Shown: positions 9,077 to 17,125, counted from the first letter of the stretch. The stretch is 64,000 bases of DNA from Chitinophaga terrae (ex Kim and Jung 2007) (GCF_900107795.1 NZ_FNRL01000017.1:62001-126000); one strand, 5' to 3'. Notes: a model not told the origin generated them from the sequence alone. A program made the numbers and translations.

Positions 9077-9271
9077 ATGAGTAACAGTTCAAAAGCCGTG
9101 GTTTCATTTATCGTAGGTGCAGCAGTGGGTGTAGCGGTTGGTTATTTTCTGAATTCTGACAAAAAAGACGAATTGCTGGAAAAACTGAAAGACCAGTCAG
9201 ACAAGCTGAAAGACAAATGGAGGAAGAAAAAGGATCAGTTCCAGGATGAACTGGAAAATGAGTTGGCATAA
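9077..9271 (+). CDS. YtxH domain small envelope protein
   Basis: A 64-residue protein. One N-terminal glycine-rich transmembrane helix (residues 7-24, FIVGAAVGVAVGYFL) is followed by a charged helical tail rich in Lys, Asp and Glu with coiled-coil periodicity, the YtxH plan. In other bacteria such proteins are stress-inducible and of unknown mechanism. It is the first of three closely spaced genes. The shared 15-base element upstream suggests controlled expression. Confidence 0.85.
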   Translation: MSNSSKAVVSFIVGAAVGVAVGYFLNSDKKDELLEKLKDQSDKLKDKWRKKKDQFQDELENELA

Positions 9272-9300
9272 TCCCCCATTTGAATAAATAATTATACTGC

Positions 9301-9780
9301 ATGGAAGATAATTTCAGCAATTATTTTAATCAAACAGGAAAAGTAGCTAAGGAATACCTGGAAACCCGGTTAGACCTTATCAAACTCCAGGCAGCAGGAA
9401 AGTTGTCGAAAGCGTTGGGATTGTTTTTCTCCCTTACGATGGCTTTCCTGTTGTTCTTTTTTGTTATTGTTTTCCTGGGAATGGTCGTAGGCTTCTGGAT
9501 CGGAGAAATGACAGGCAGCTTTACCATTGGGTTTGGTTGTGCCGCCGGCTTATTTGTGTTGCTCTTCCTTGTGATCCTTATCTTCAGGAAACCATTAATA
9601 CAGCGTCCATTGGGAAAGTTATTACTGGCGGAGCTGTTAGACGAAATGGCAGATCCTGGAGCAATTGATCAGGACGAAGAAGAAGAGACCCTGGCCGATG
9701 AATCAAAAGTCTCCGCCGGGCCGGAAGATCCGGCTTATGTACCAGACGAAGAAGCTACTGAATCTACGTCAAAAGGATAA
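9301..9780 (+). CDS. Phage-holin-superfamily membrane protein (PF07332-like)
   Basis: A 159-residue protein. An N-terminal amphipathic part (YLETRLDLIKLQAAGKLSK) precedes two transmembrane helices (about 42-65 and 75-97), and the C-terminal tail is very acidic (DEEEETLADESK and beyond). The layout matches the 'putative actinobacterial holin-X' family that sits beside YtxH genes in many bacteria; no lytic role is implied by location. The stop shares one base with the next start (TAATG). Confidence 0.8.
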   Translation: MEDNFSNYFNQTGKVAKEYLETRLDLIKLQAAGKLSKALGLFFSLTMAFLLFFFVIVFLGMVVGFWIGEMTGSFTIGFGCAAGLFVLLFLVILIFRKPLIQRPLGKLLLAELLDEMADPGAIDQDEEEETLADESKVSAGPEDPAYVPDEEATESTSKG

Positions 9781-10154
9781 TGAATGATCAAAGTTTACTT
9801 TTTATGCGTAAAGTAAAAATCGATAGTTATGAAGCCCTTGATCTGGAAGTAGCGCGTTTGAAAAAACGGTCCCGCCAACTGGAAAAAGAGATCGGAGGGC
9901 GGGTAGATTACTTCAAGAACAACTACAAGAAAATGGCTGTAAACGCCGTGATCCCCAGTAGCGCAAGACAAAGCGGTGCCCTGAACGTAGCCATGAATGT
10001 GGCTAAGTTTGCGTGGCAAAGCGGTAAAGTCAAGAATTTTGCTACCGGGGCGCTGATGACGGCGTTGGAATTTATAGGCGTTCAGTTGGGTATCAATCTT
10101 TTTAATAAAGTAACTAAGCGCCGGCGGAAGAAGAAAGAACCTGAAGCGGAATAG
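9780..10154 (+). CDS. Conserved hypothetical protein of the YtxH/holin cluster
   Basis: A 124-residue basic protein with no family I can name with confidence. It starts with a heptad-like helix (DLEVARLKKRSRQLEKEI), has a short alanine-rich hydrophobic stretch near 85-105, and ends in a very basic tail (KRRRKKKEPEAE). The start overlaps the previous stop by one base; a second ATG 24 bases later is also possible. The tight coupling suggests work in the same envelope complex as its two neighbours. The stop abuts the stop of the convergent M56 gene with no spacer. Confidence 0.75.
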   Translation: MNDQSLLFMRKVKIDSYEALDLEVARLKKRSRQLEKEIGGRVDYFKNNYKKMAVNAVIPSSARQSGALNVAMNVAKFAWQSGKVKNFATGALMTALEFIGVQLGINLFNKVTKRRRKKKEPEAE

Positions 10155-11456
10155 TTAGTTTGCGTAGGCAACTATTGTCACATCAGTTTTAATGGAGTTA
10201 TCTTTTTTGCTTACGCCATCAAGAAAGAACAGTGCGCTCAGCTTCACCGTTTCGGCTTTCGCGTTGTTATCCGCTTTAAATCCGGGCAGTAACTTCACCT
10301 GGCGCAACAGCTCATTACCCAATGATTCGGCGCCGGTTTCGTTTTTCACCGTCTTTGCATCCGTAATGCTTCCATCTGGCTGAACAGTGTACTCAACTTC
10401 TACAACTCCCCATTTATTCTCGTTGCGGGCGTTGGCAGGATATAAACAATTTCTCGAAATCTGCCTGGCATATCCTGATTTTCCCTCAGGGAAACGCCTT
10501 TCAATGATGGAACTGTCTTTCCGGTGATCATTCAAACTTTTTAATGAGTTTTCGGCATATCGTGTTTCCGGCGCTTTAGTTGCGGAAATCAGGCCTATGC
10601 CCAGTGCAAGTGCTGGTAATACCAGCGCATAGCGTAAGCGCTGTGCTGTTACTGAAGGTTTTTGGTTCATCATAACGATCCTGTTTTTAATAAATGATTG
10701 ACTAAAATGATGTATCAGGGAAGCCTGGTTACGGGTAGCGGCTTGCTTTAATAAACTGTATTGATAAGCGGTGGGAGATCCGGCCAGGGACAGGGCAGCT
10801 TCATCGGCCAGGAACTCCAGGTTTAGCTGCATAGCCCTGCGGGTCAGGTAGCTGAATGGGTTGATCCAGAAAATGCTGCAATAAAATGCCGCAAACAGCA
10901 GGTCGAAAGTATGGCCCTGTGCAACATGCGCCGTTTCATGATCCAGGATATGCTGAAGCGTGGCTTCATCATGCGCTTCCGGATCGTAATAAACAGTACG
11001 CCCAAACGAAAACGGCGCCGGCAGCCCTTTTATCTGCAGGTACCTGTACCTGCCCCTGAAAAAGGCTGTTCCCAGCCCCGCCAGGCTGAATATTCTCCGG
11101 ACCTGTACAAGTTGGCGTACCAGCAGGAACAAAGCTACCAGGCAATAAACAACGATCGCCAGCGGGAGCCAGGCCAGAAAAAGCACGGTCGATGCCCCCG
11201 TACCGTGTACCTGCCCGGGAAGGGCGGGCGCGCCTGCATTATTTCCCCCCTCCAGGTAGTTGAAGATGGCGACTGTATTTCCCGCCTGCATAGACGGCAC
11301 GGGCAACAACGGTAATACAGCCGAGAGAATAAGCGCTCCAAGGAGGAAATAACGGTTATGCCTATAGAAAGTTGTTCTCCGCAAACCTGCCTGGTAAACA
11401 AGGAAAAACAACGCCAGGATCACTGCAGACTGGATAAGGTACATTGCGACGTACAT
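10155..11456 (-). CDS. BlaR1-like M56 family sensor peptidase with TonB C-terminal domain
   Basis: A 433-residue membrane protein. Transmembrane segments lie around 4-22, 37-54, 90-113, 185-200 and 277-293. The M56 zinc site is HETAH (H173, E174, H177). In place of the penicillin-binding sensor of BlaR1, the part beyond the last helix (about 320-420) resembles a TonB C-terminal domain (GVVEVEYTVQPDGSITDAKT). In known pairs the M56 peptidase inactivates the BlaI repressor after a signal. The BlaI gene is directly upstream with a 3-base gap, so the two are an operon. Confidence 0.88.
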   Translation of the reverse strand: MYVAMYLIQSAVILALFFLVYQAGLRRTTFYRHNRYFLLGALILSAVLPLLPVPSMQAGNTVAIFNYLEGGNNAGAPALPGQVHGTGASTVLFLAWLPLAIVVYCLVALFLLVRQLVQVRRIFSLAGLGTAFFRGRYRYLQIKGLPAPFSFGRTVYYDPEAHDEATLQHILDHETAHVAQGHTFDLLFAAFYCSIFWINPFSYLTRRAMQLNLEFLADEAALSLAGSPTAYQYSLLKQAATRNQASLIHHFSQSFIKNRIVMMNQKPSVTAQRLRYALVLPALALGIGLISATKAPETRYAENSLKSLNDHRKDSSIIERRFPEGKSGYARQISRNCLYPANARNENKWGVVEVEYTVQPDGSITDAKTVKNETGAESLGNELLRQVKLLPGFKADNNAKAETVKLSALFFLDGVSKKDNSIKTDVTIVAYAN

Positions 11457-11459
11457 GGG

Positions 11460-11825
11460 CTACTTTTTTTTATTCTTTTCAATAATTTTCATCAACTCTT
11501 CGATCTCCTCCTGGTTTAGCTTTTCTTCCTTTGCGAAATAGGCCAGCATATTGAAATAGGAATTGTCGAAGAACGTACTTACCACTTTTTTCATAAAAGT
11601 GTCTTTATACTTCTCTTTCTCCACGATTGGGTAATACTCGAAAGTGCCGCCATATTCGCGGTGTGCAAGAAACCCCTTTTCTTCCAGGCGTTTCATTAGT
11701 GTGGCAATAGTGTTATAATGAGGCTTAGGGTCGGGAAGCTGGTCAATAGCATCTTTCACAAATGCTTTTTTCAGGTACCACATTACCTGCATGAGTTCTT
11801 CTTCCTTGCGTGATAGTTTTTTCAT
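11460..11825 (-). CDS. BlaI/MecI family winged-helix repressor
   Basis: A 121-residue protein. The N-terminal winged helix has the family pattern LSRKEEELMQVMWYLKKAFV and HYNTIATLMKRLEEKGFLAH. The C-terminal dimerisation helix has an acidic-basic tail. It should bind the two palindromes directly upstream and repress its own operon, to be released by proteolysis by the M56 partner. No beta-lactamase gene is nearby, so the regulon may be cell-envelope genes elsewhere. Confidence 0.92.
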   Translation of the reverse strand: MKKLSRKEEELMQVMWYLKKAFVKDAIDQLPDPKPHYNTIATLMKRLEEKGFLAHREYGGTFEYYPIVEKEKYKDTFMKKVVSTFFDNSYFNMLAYFAKEEKLNQEEIEELMKIIEKNKKK

Positions 11826-11838
11826 ATCACCAAGGTAT

Positions 11839-11876
11839 AACTATTTTTGTAGTTTAAAAACTATTTTTGTAGTTTT
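11839..11876 (-). promoter_or_regulatory. Tandem BlaI operators
   Basis: Two copies of CTATTTTTGTAGTTT start exactly 20 bases apart. On the minus strand each reads as the dyad AACTACAAAAATAGTT, close to the known BlaI/MecI operator form built on ACTACA and TGTAGT half-sites. They lie 14-51 bases upstream of the repressor start, placing the dimers on the same face of the helix. Confidence 0.8.
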
Positions 11877-11913
11877 TCTATAAGAAAAATATAAGACATT
11901 GATATTTAAATAA

Positions 11914-12957
11914 TTATCCCCAAACTTTTGTGCCTTCACTGCAATTAGCGCAGATATCTATGTTTTTACGGGTTTCCAGGATCTGGCTACGGAAATGGAT
12001 ATATTCTTTATTATGCCAGAGGGCTTTGAAGCTTTCTTTTTTCAGGTTGCCAAGTTTATGTTGTGCATCCTTATCGAAGCAACAGGGCACTACCAGTCCA
12101 TCCCAGGTTACAACGGGCGAGTGCCAGAGCCTCCAGCAATGGTTGCCCAGTTTATTTTTAATAGCGTAGGTGCCGTCTTCATTCCTGTGGTAGCGGGAAT
12201 ATTTGTCGATGGTCGGGATGAGGCGGTTGCCTTCTTCATAGTCATAAACCTGTGCAGTTTTAAACCGTACCTGGTCTACGCCTATCTCTTTTGCCAGTTG
12301 TTTAATATCCTCTATCTGGTGTTCGTTGGGTTTTACAACCAGGAACTGGAAGAATACAAAAGGTTTGGACGACTTCAGTTCTTTTTTCCACTTCACAATG
12401 TTTTTGGCGCCCTGTATTACTTTCTCCAGGTTGCCGCCTACCCGGTATTGGGTATACACATCCTGGGTAGTGCCATCAATGGAAATGATAAGCCTGTCGA
12501 GCCCACTTTCCACTGTTTTACGGGCATTCTCGTCTGTCAGGTAATGTGCATTGGTTGAAGTAGCGGTATAGATGCCTTTGGAAGAAGCATATTTCACCAT
12601 TTCAAGGAAACCCGGATTCAGGTAAGGTTCTCCCTGGAAATAGAATATCAGGTATAGTAGTTCCTTATGGATCTCGTCAATCGTTTTCCTGAAGAAATCC
12701 TGCTGCAGCATGCCAGTAGGCCTGGTAAAGGCTCTGAGGCCGCTGGGACATTCAGGGCATCGCAGGTTGCAGGAGGTTGTGGGCTCGAAAGAGATAGAAA
12801 CCGGGTATCCCCATTGTACGGGCTTGCCAGTCCATTTACTTACGAAATAGCTGCTCAATACTTTTCCGGCATTGATACCACGACGCAGCGTGAATTTAGA
12901 GAGCAGGTTCAGGGTATCTTTCAGGTTAAAATCGGGCATAAAAAAACGCTTGACCAT
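11914..12957 (-). CDS. Radical SAM/SPASM domain enzyme
   Basis: 347 residues when started at the internal Met that precedes VKRFFMPDFNL; an ATG 66 bases upstream adds a weak-looking 22-residue extension. The radical SAM triad is CNLRCPEC, followed by the GEPYLNP motif. The C-terminal SPASM region has cysteines in NHCWRLW, VPCCFD and ICANCSEG for an auxiliary Fe-S cluster. Such enzymes modify peptides or proteins or act as maturases; no precursor peptide is evident next door. It is divergent from the GH25 gene, 111 bases away. Confidence 0.88.
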   Translation of the reverse strand: MVKRFFMPDFNLKDTLNLLSKFTLRRGINAGKVLSSYFVSKWTGKPVQWGYPVSISFEPTTSCNLRCPECPSGLRAFTRPTGMLQQDFFRKTIDEIHKELLYLIFYFQGEPYLNPGFLEMVKYASSKGIYTATSTNAHYLTDENARKTVESGLDRLIISIDGTTQDVYTQYRVGGNLEKVIQGAKNIVKWKKELKSSKPFVFFQFLVVKPNEHQIEDIKQLAKEIGVDQVRFKTAQVYDYEEGNRLIPTIDKYSRYHRNEDGTYAIKNKLGNHCWRLWHSPVVTWDGLVVPCCFDKDAQHKLGNLKKESFKALWHNKEYIHFRSQILETRKNIDICANCSEGTKVWG

Positions 12958-13068
12958 TGTAAAAGTAGCGCCTTTAAACAAATTATAACCTATACTTGCT
13001 GAAAAATTACCGTTGTATATCAAAAATATACGCGAAAACCTCGTAACCCTGCAACTAACTGAAACAAA

Positions 13069-13821
13069 GTGAAAAGCGTCTGGATCCGATTAATAGCCTT
13101 AGGTTTTGTCCTTTGCCTTGCCTTAACGGCTTATTTTATTTGGACTAACATCAACAACCGGGATAAATTCGTCAGGTACCAGGAGTTTGGTATCGATATA
13201 CCTGTAAATTATAAGATACATGGTATCGATGTCTCTAAATTCCAGAAAGAGATCAACTGGCAGGCGGTTAAACAGATGAGGGTACAAAAAATTCGTATAT
13301 CCTTTGCCTTTATAAAGGCTACGGAAGGGATCACCCGCCAGGACCCTTCGTTTAAAGACAACTGGGAGAAAGCCGGGAAGGCCGGCATCATCAGGGGAGC
13401 CTATCATTTTTTCTATGCCACCCGGAACCCCATCAAGCAGGCCATTAATTTTAACAACGTGGTTACCCTTCAATCGGGCGACCTGCCCCCCGTGCTGGAT
13501 ATAGAAACGACCAATAACCTGCCGGCTTCGGTGATACGCAGTACCGCCAAAATCTGGCTGGAAGAAATGGAGCGGGTCTATAAAGTAAAACCTATTATCT
13601 ATACCAATATCCATTTTTACGAAACATACCTGGGAGATGAGTTTGACGGTTATCCCTTATGGATCGCGCATTATTACCAGAAGGAGCGGCCAAGGTCGGT
13701 TCGGAACTGGAAGTTCTGGCAACACAGCGACATTGGCAGGGTCAATGGTATCCGAACCACGGTAGATTTCAACGTATTTAAAGGCGACAGCACTGACCTG
13801 GCAAAACTATGTTTACCTTAG
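13069..13821 (+). CDS. GH25 family lysozyme, membrane-anchored or exported
   Basis: A 250-residue protein that starts at GTG. One hydrophobic segment at residues 6-25 acts as signal anchor. The GH25 barrel follows, with HGIDVSKFQ (D54) at the first strand, FIKATEG, and the catalytic pair in LPPVLDIETTN (D144, E146). It should hydrolyse the N-acetylmuramyl bond of peptidoglycan in the periplasm. The next gene, a two-helix membrane protein, starts 4 bases after its stop, so they form a pair. Confidence 0.9.
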   Translation: MKSVWIRLIALGFVLCLALTAYFIWTNINNRDKFVRYQEFGIDIPVNYKIHGIDVSKFQKEINWQAVKQMRVQKIRISFAFIKATEGITRQDPSFKDNWEKAGKAGIIRGAYHFFYATRNPIKQAINFNNVVTLQSGDLPPVLDIETTNNLPASVIRSTAKIWLEEMERVYKVKPIIYTNIHFYETYLGDEFDGYPLWIAHYYQKERPRSVRNWKFWQHSDIGRVNGIRTTVDFNVFKGDSTDLAKLCLP

Positions 13822-13825
13822 TATT

Positions 13826-14101
13826 ATGGAAGAAGAACAAAATAAAGCTCCGGAAAAACAGGAAGGGCCGCAGTTCGATTGGGAGCTGTTCGGCTATTTC
13901 ATAAAGATCATCCGTACCATTTTTGTAGGCTTGTTCTGGATGATGGTGAACGTGTTTGTAGGGATCTACCTTGGATTAGGTATTCCTTCAGAGTCAACGC
14001 CCCTGCGGCTTTTCTTCTTTTACACCTGGTTTTTACTTACCCTGGCAGCTTATATTTACTGGGTCTGGAAGATGTGGAACAAGAAAATGAAGGCGCCTTA
14101 A
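13826..14101 (+). CDS. Small two-helix membrane protein
   Basis: 91 residues, no family recognised. A charged N-terminus (EEEQNKAPEKQEG) precedes two hydrophobic helices (about 29-51 and 60-80), and the tail is basic (KMWNKKMKAP). It follows the GH25 lysozyme gene after 4 bases and overlaps the end of the convergent CAP-domain gene by 4 bases. A role in the cell envelope next to the lysozyme is an inference from position only. Confidence 0.75.
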   Translation: MEEEQNKAPEKQEGPQFDWELFGYFIKIIRTIFVGLFWMMVNVFVGIYLGLGIPSESTPLRLFFFYTWFLLTLAAYIYWVWKMWNKKMKAP

Positions 14102-14643
14102 TGGGCGGCCATCCTGGCGCCCAGTTCCATGGTCCAGCTCTGACCATACTTTCCGACACCCATTTCCAAAAAGTTACCGTTCATGATATTGCGGCAATGA
14201 TCGGGGCTGTGCAGCCACCCCAGTACCACAGCCATCTCGTCCATATTCCCGTTAGCGATATTTTCCCCGTAGTATTTCCAGTTATAGCCAACCGCATCCA
14301 GCCGGGAGCCGGGTGTTGAGCCATTTAAGCCGTTATGATCGAAGTATTTATTGTCGGTCATGTCTTTGCTATGATTGTAAGCCGCCTTTTCGAGAAGGCC
14401 ATTCCAGGTCAGGGGGCCAACAGGAGGCATCTTCTGGTCGCCGCAGGTACAACCTTTACTCCTCACTCCATTAACCAGTTGAATAAGGATAGCGCGGTCG
14501 ATGTGGTTTTCTTTTACCGTATCAGTTAAAACAGCAGGGGCGATGGGATCTGGCAGCTCGGGAGCCAGGTCTGATCTTTTGGAGCAGCTGCTGATAACAG
14601 CCATAAACAACGGAATAGCAATAAAAAACGTCTTCCCGGACAT
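14098..14643 (-). CDS. CAP (SCP/PR-1) domain lipoprotein
   Basis: A 181-residue protein with a lipoprotein signal (AVISSC, Cys20). The CAP domain runs from about residue 50 to the end: LTWNGLLEKAAYNHSKDM, KYFDHNG, GENIANG with the conserved HSPDHCRNIMN, and a final Met-Glu-Leu strand. Bacterial CAP proteins are exported and of mostly unknown activity. A CTCG cysteine pair near 66-68 is an extra. The gene is convergent with and overlaps the previous one by four bases. Confidence 0.88.
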   Translation of the reverse strand: MSGKTFFIAIPLFMAVISSCSKRSDLAPELPDPIAPAVLTDTVKENHIDRAILIQLVNGVRSKGCTCGDQKMPPVGPLTWNGLLEKAAYNHSKDMTDNKYFDHNGLNGSTPGSRLDAVGYNWKYYGENIANGNMDEMAVVLGWLHSPDHCRNIMNGNFLEMGVGKYGQSWTMELGARMAAH

Positions 14644-15014
14644 AACCAGTTATATGTTATATAGTGAATAGATACCGGGTTCTAAACAGGAACAGTTAAA
14701 ACTATAAAGAAGGCTTTAGGCAGGAAACGGAAAAAATTACTCTTTGGTTGTTCAAGGGTTATGAGGTTAAAACCTATTGGGGCACTAAGATAAGACGTTG
14801 TCAGCAAAAACGTATAGGCGTTTTTGTGAACCGGATGTTAATGAACCCTGCCATATAGCAGCAGGGGTGTTATTTGCCCATAGCTTACTGGTTTGGGGAG
14901 GCGATGCCCCGTTGGATGATAAAATATTGCACTATTTACAGGGTTTTGGAGCTGGAATAATGTTTGTCGATTTCTCCCCGGGAATATTTTTATTGGTATT
15001 TAAAATTATTGGTT
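14644..15014. other. 371-base gap without a convincing long gene
   Basis: The gap lies between the CAP gene start and the small gene at 15015. It holds the second copy of the shared 15-base element. A 77-codon frame with a TTG start crosses it, but I do not believe it. Nothing else stands out; the 5' part is AT-rich and probably carries the CAP gene promoter on the minus strand. Confidence 0.5.
14953..14967 (+). promoter_or_regulatory. Shared 15-base promoter-like element, copy 2
   Basis: Identical to the element at 9012 (TGGAATAATGTTTGT) and placed at nearly the same distance from a small gene (47 against 50 bases to the ATG). The matched distance makes chance less likely and points to a promoter or activator site common to both small genes. 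Confidence 0.5.
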
Positions 15015-15200
15015 ATGAAGAAGAAAGATAAGAACGAGGGTGTAGATCATCCAAGAAAGCAAAGACCAGTACAGATCCTGGATACAGATAAGGGTACTAC
15101 AAATGCGAACCCTTTACATGGCTCATTGTCTGAGTCTCCCGAAGAGGAGAACAGGGCAGTCAGGCATACAGAAAAGAATAAAGAAAAGAATAAAAAATAA
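15015..15200 (+). CDS. Small hydrophilic protein, unknown
   Basis: 61 residues from ATG, extremely hydrophilic: the ends are lysine-rich (MKKKDKNEG and EKNKEKNKK) and the middle is Ser/Glu/Asn-rich. No hydrophobic core, so probably disordered. The frame is open further upstream, but the ATG at 15015 fits the position of the shared 15-base element. I do not recognise a family. The matched upstream element is the main argument that this is a real, possibly stress-controlled, gene. Confidence 0.5.
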   Translation: MKKKDKNEGVDHPRKQRPVQILDTDKGTTNANPLHGSLSESPEEENRAVRHTEKNKEKNKK

Positions 15201-15332
15201 ACTAAGGAATTAGGTAGATAATATCCATATCTATTGAGAACCCTTTTTACTTCTTTAACAAGAAAGAAGAACCAGACTTCTTTAATGTTGTGGTGTATAG
15301 CGGCCATCCTAGTCTTGGGATGGTTTTTTCTT

Positions 15333-15770
15333 TTAGCTGCTATGATCCGCTATGATCTTCCAGGTTTTCCCGAACCGTTTCACTACCAGGCTGAAATGCC
15401 CCTGCAGGTCGCCTATTTGGCGGGCAAGGTGCCAGCGCCCTACCAGGAAATAAACATCCTTCGACAATTGTTTGAATTCTAGCAATTTAAAATCTAACTT
15501 TCCCATGGCTGCCGCATCAGGATAGGTTTTCTTATAGCGGTCGAGCGTGGCCTGCCATCCATATGTAATTCCGTTTTTTCCAATGAAAAGAAGGGAGTCG
15601 GATTGCCAGTAGGTGTCCATAAAGGTGTTAATATCGCCTTTATTCCAGGCATTGCTTTGTACGGTCAGCAAGGCCTCTATTTGTTCTTTTTCGGTTGAAG
15701 GAGCGGAGGACTTTTGGGCAAACACAGCAGTTGAAAAACCCAACCCGATAAGGAGCAATAGAAAACGCAT
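15333..15770 (-). CDS. Exported SnoaL/DUF4440-type NTF2-fold protein
   Basis: A 145-residue protein with a signal peptide (cut near AVFAQ, residue 19). The rest has the DUF4440/SgcJ pattern: IEALLTVQSNAWNKGDINTF, DSLLFIGKNG, a tryptophan-containing YGWQATLDRYKK, and the final strand pair HFSLVVKRFGKTWKIIADHSS. NTF2-fold cups bind small ligands or act as isomerases; here the function is unknown and periplasmic. It is divergent from kdnA, 115 bases away. Confidence 0.85.
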   Translation of the reverse strand: MRFLLLLIGLGFSTAVFAQKSSAPSTEKEQIEALLTVQSNAWNKGDINTFMDTYWQSDSLLFIGKNGITYGWQATLDRYKKTYPDAAAMGKLDFKLLEFKQLSKDVYFLVGRWHLARQIGDLQGHFSLVVKRFGKTWKIIADHSS

Positions 15771-15828
15771 GATAAATTTTTAGCAAAAGATAAACAGTTT
15801 TTCCGATGTAACGCAACACTGATTATAG

Positions 15829-15836
15829 TAACTTTG
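15829..15836 (+). promoter_or_regulatory. -7 box of the kdnA-kdsB-kdnB cluster
   Basis: TAACTTTG is an exact match to the Bacteroidota TAnnTTTG box, 49 bases before kdnA and in the gap shared with a divergent gene. No TTG -33 box is found at 17-23 bases upstream, so the call rests on the -7 box alone. Confidence 0.45.
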
Positions 15837-15885
15837 CAGCACCATTTGAAAAACATCACTTACTTATATTTTAAATCAACAGCTT

Positions 15886-17076
15886 ATGCCCGGATATGAA
15901 CTATTTGGAGCCGAGGAAAGAAAAGAGGTAAACGACGTACTGGAAACCGGTATTTTTATGCGTTATGGATTTGATGGTCCGCGTAAAGGTATCTGGAAAG
16001 CCAAGGAACTGGAGCAAGCGATTTGCGACAAGTTGAATGTACAATACACCCAGCTGGCATCCAGCGGAACTGCGGCGCTGACTACCGCGATGGCGGCGCT
16101 GGGAATAGGAGCCGGCGACGAGATCATCATGCCTACTTTTACTTTCGTAGCAAGTTTTGAGTCGGTGTTCTCCGTAGGTGCAACCCCGGTGCTGGTAGAT
16201 GTGGACGATACCCTGACTTTAGACCCTAAAGCAGTGGAAGCGGCGATCACTCCAAAAACCAAAGCTGTAATGCCTGTACACATGTGCGGCGCAATGGCCG
16301 ACCTGGACGCTTTACAGGCTATCTGTAAAAAACATAACCTTTTCCTGCTGGAAGACGCCTGCCAGTCATTCGGCGCTACTTACAAAGGAAAAGCCCTGGG
16401 TACCATCGGCGATGCCGGAACCTTTTCGTTCGACTTTGTAAAAACGATCACCTGCGCAGAAGGCGGAGCTATCGTTACAAACAATAAAGACATTTACATC
16501 AAATGTGATGGTTATACAGATCATGGCCACGATCACCTGGGAGCAGACAGGGGCGCAGATCTGCATCCGTTCATCGGCTACAACTACCGGATCTCTGAAC
16601 TGCATGCAGCTGTAGGGCTGGCGCAGGTCAGGAAACTGGATAAGTTCCTGGAAATCCAGCGCAGTACCAAGAAGATCTTTAAAGACGCCCTGGCTACGTT
16701 GCCGGGAGTGACTTTCCGCAGGTTGCCGGATGAAGCCGGCGATAGCGCTACTTTCCTCTCTTTCTTCCTCCCAACACTGGAACAAACGGAGAAAGCAGCA
16801 GCAGCAATGAAAGCGGCGGGCCTGGTAGCTTTCCATTACTATAATAACAACTGGCACTATATCCGCCAGTGGGATCATTTTAAACAGGGGGCAGTACTGA
16901 CGCCATTCGCTCCCGGTTTGAAACAGGCAATGGAAATCTATAAGACCAAAGAATTCCCTGCTTCAGACGCTATCATAGGCCGCAATATTTCTACGCCTAT
17001 AAACCTGGGATGGTCAGCCGCCGAAATCCAGGAAAGGGCAGAGAAACTGGTGAATGCTGTAAAGAGCGTATTATAA
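15886..17076 (+). CDS. kdnA: 8-amino-3,8-dideoxy-manno-octulosonate (Kdo8N) transaminase
   Basis: A 396-residue DegT/DnrJ/EryC1 aminotransferase. The start MPGYELFG, the segment LASSGTAALTTAM, the VHMCGAMADLD stretch, D157 in LLEDACQ and the PLP lysine K186 in FDFVKTITCAEGG fit Shewanella KdnA closely as I recall it. KdnA transfers an amino group from glutamate to the 8-aldehyde of oxidised Kdo. The neighbours kdsB and kdnB give the same pathway: oxidation, amination and CMP activation of 8-amino-Kdo. A plain sugar aminotransferase for O-antigen is the alternative, but the neighbours argue against it. Confidence 0.88.
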   Translation: MPGYELFGAEERKEVNDVLETGIFMRYGFDGPRKGIWKAKELEQAICDKLNVQYTQLASSGTAALTTAMAALGIGAGDEIIMPTFTFVASFESVFSVGATPVLVDVDDTLTLDPKAVEAAITPKTKAVMPVHMCGAMADLDALQAICKKHNLFLLEDACQSFGATYKGKALGTIGDAGTFSFDFVKTITCAEGGAIVTNNKDIYIKCDGYTDHGHDHLGADRGADLHPFIGYNYRISELHAAVGLAQVRKLDKFLEIQRSTKKIFKDALATLPGVTFRRLPDEAGDSATFLSFFLPTLEQTEKAAAAMKAAGLVAFHYYNNNWHYIRQWDHFKQGAVLTPFAPGLKQAMEIYKTKEFPASDAIIGRNISTPINLGWSAAEIQERAEKLVNAVKSVL

Positions 17077-17080
17077 TCCG

Positions 17081-17109
17081 ATAAAGTGAAGCCGCCCGCT
17101 TCACTTTAT
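17081..17109 (+). terminator. Intercistronic hairpin between kdnA and kdsB
   Basis: A perfect 12-bp stem (ATAAAGTGAAGC and complement) with a 5-base loop starts 4 bases after the kdnA stop. Only a weak U tract follows (TTTGT), so it may be a partial terminator or an mRNA-stabilising or processing element rather than the end of the unit. Confidence 0.6.
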
Positions 17110-17125
17110 TTGTAAAAATATCCAC

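Noticed and set aside
9301..9780. Holin-like genes as evidence of a prophage
   Set aside because: No endolysin, capsid, integrase or att sites nearby; both holin-superfamily genes are of types common in non-phage chromosomal contexts.
14798..15031. 77-codon plus-strand frame with TTG start
   Set aside because: It has a weak start and no family resemblance. It overlaps the start of the better-supported small gene at 15015 and covers the shared 15-base element.
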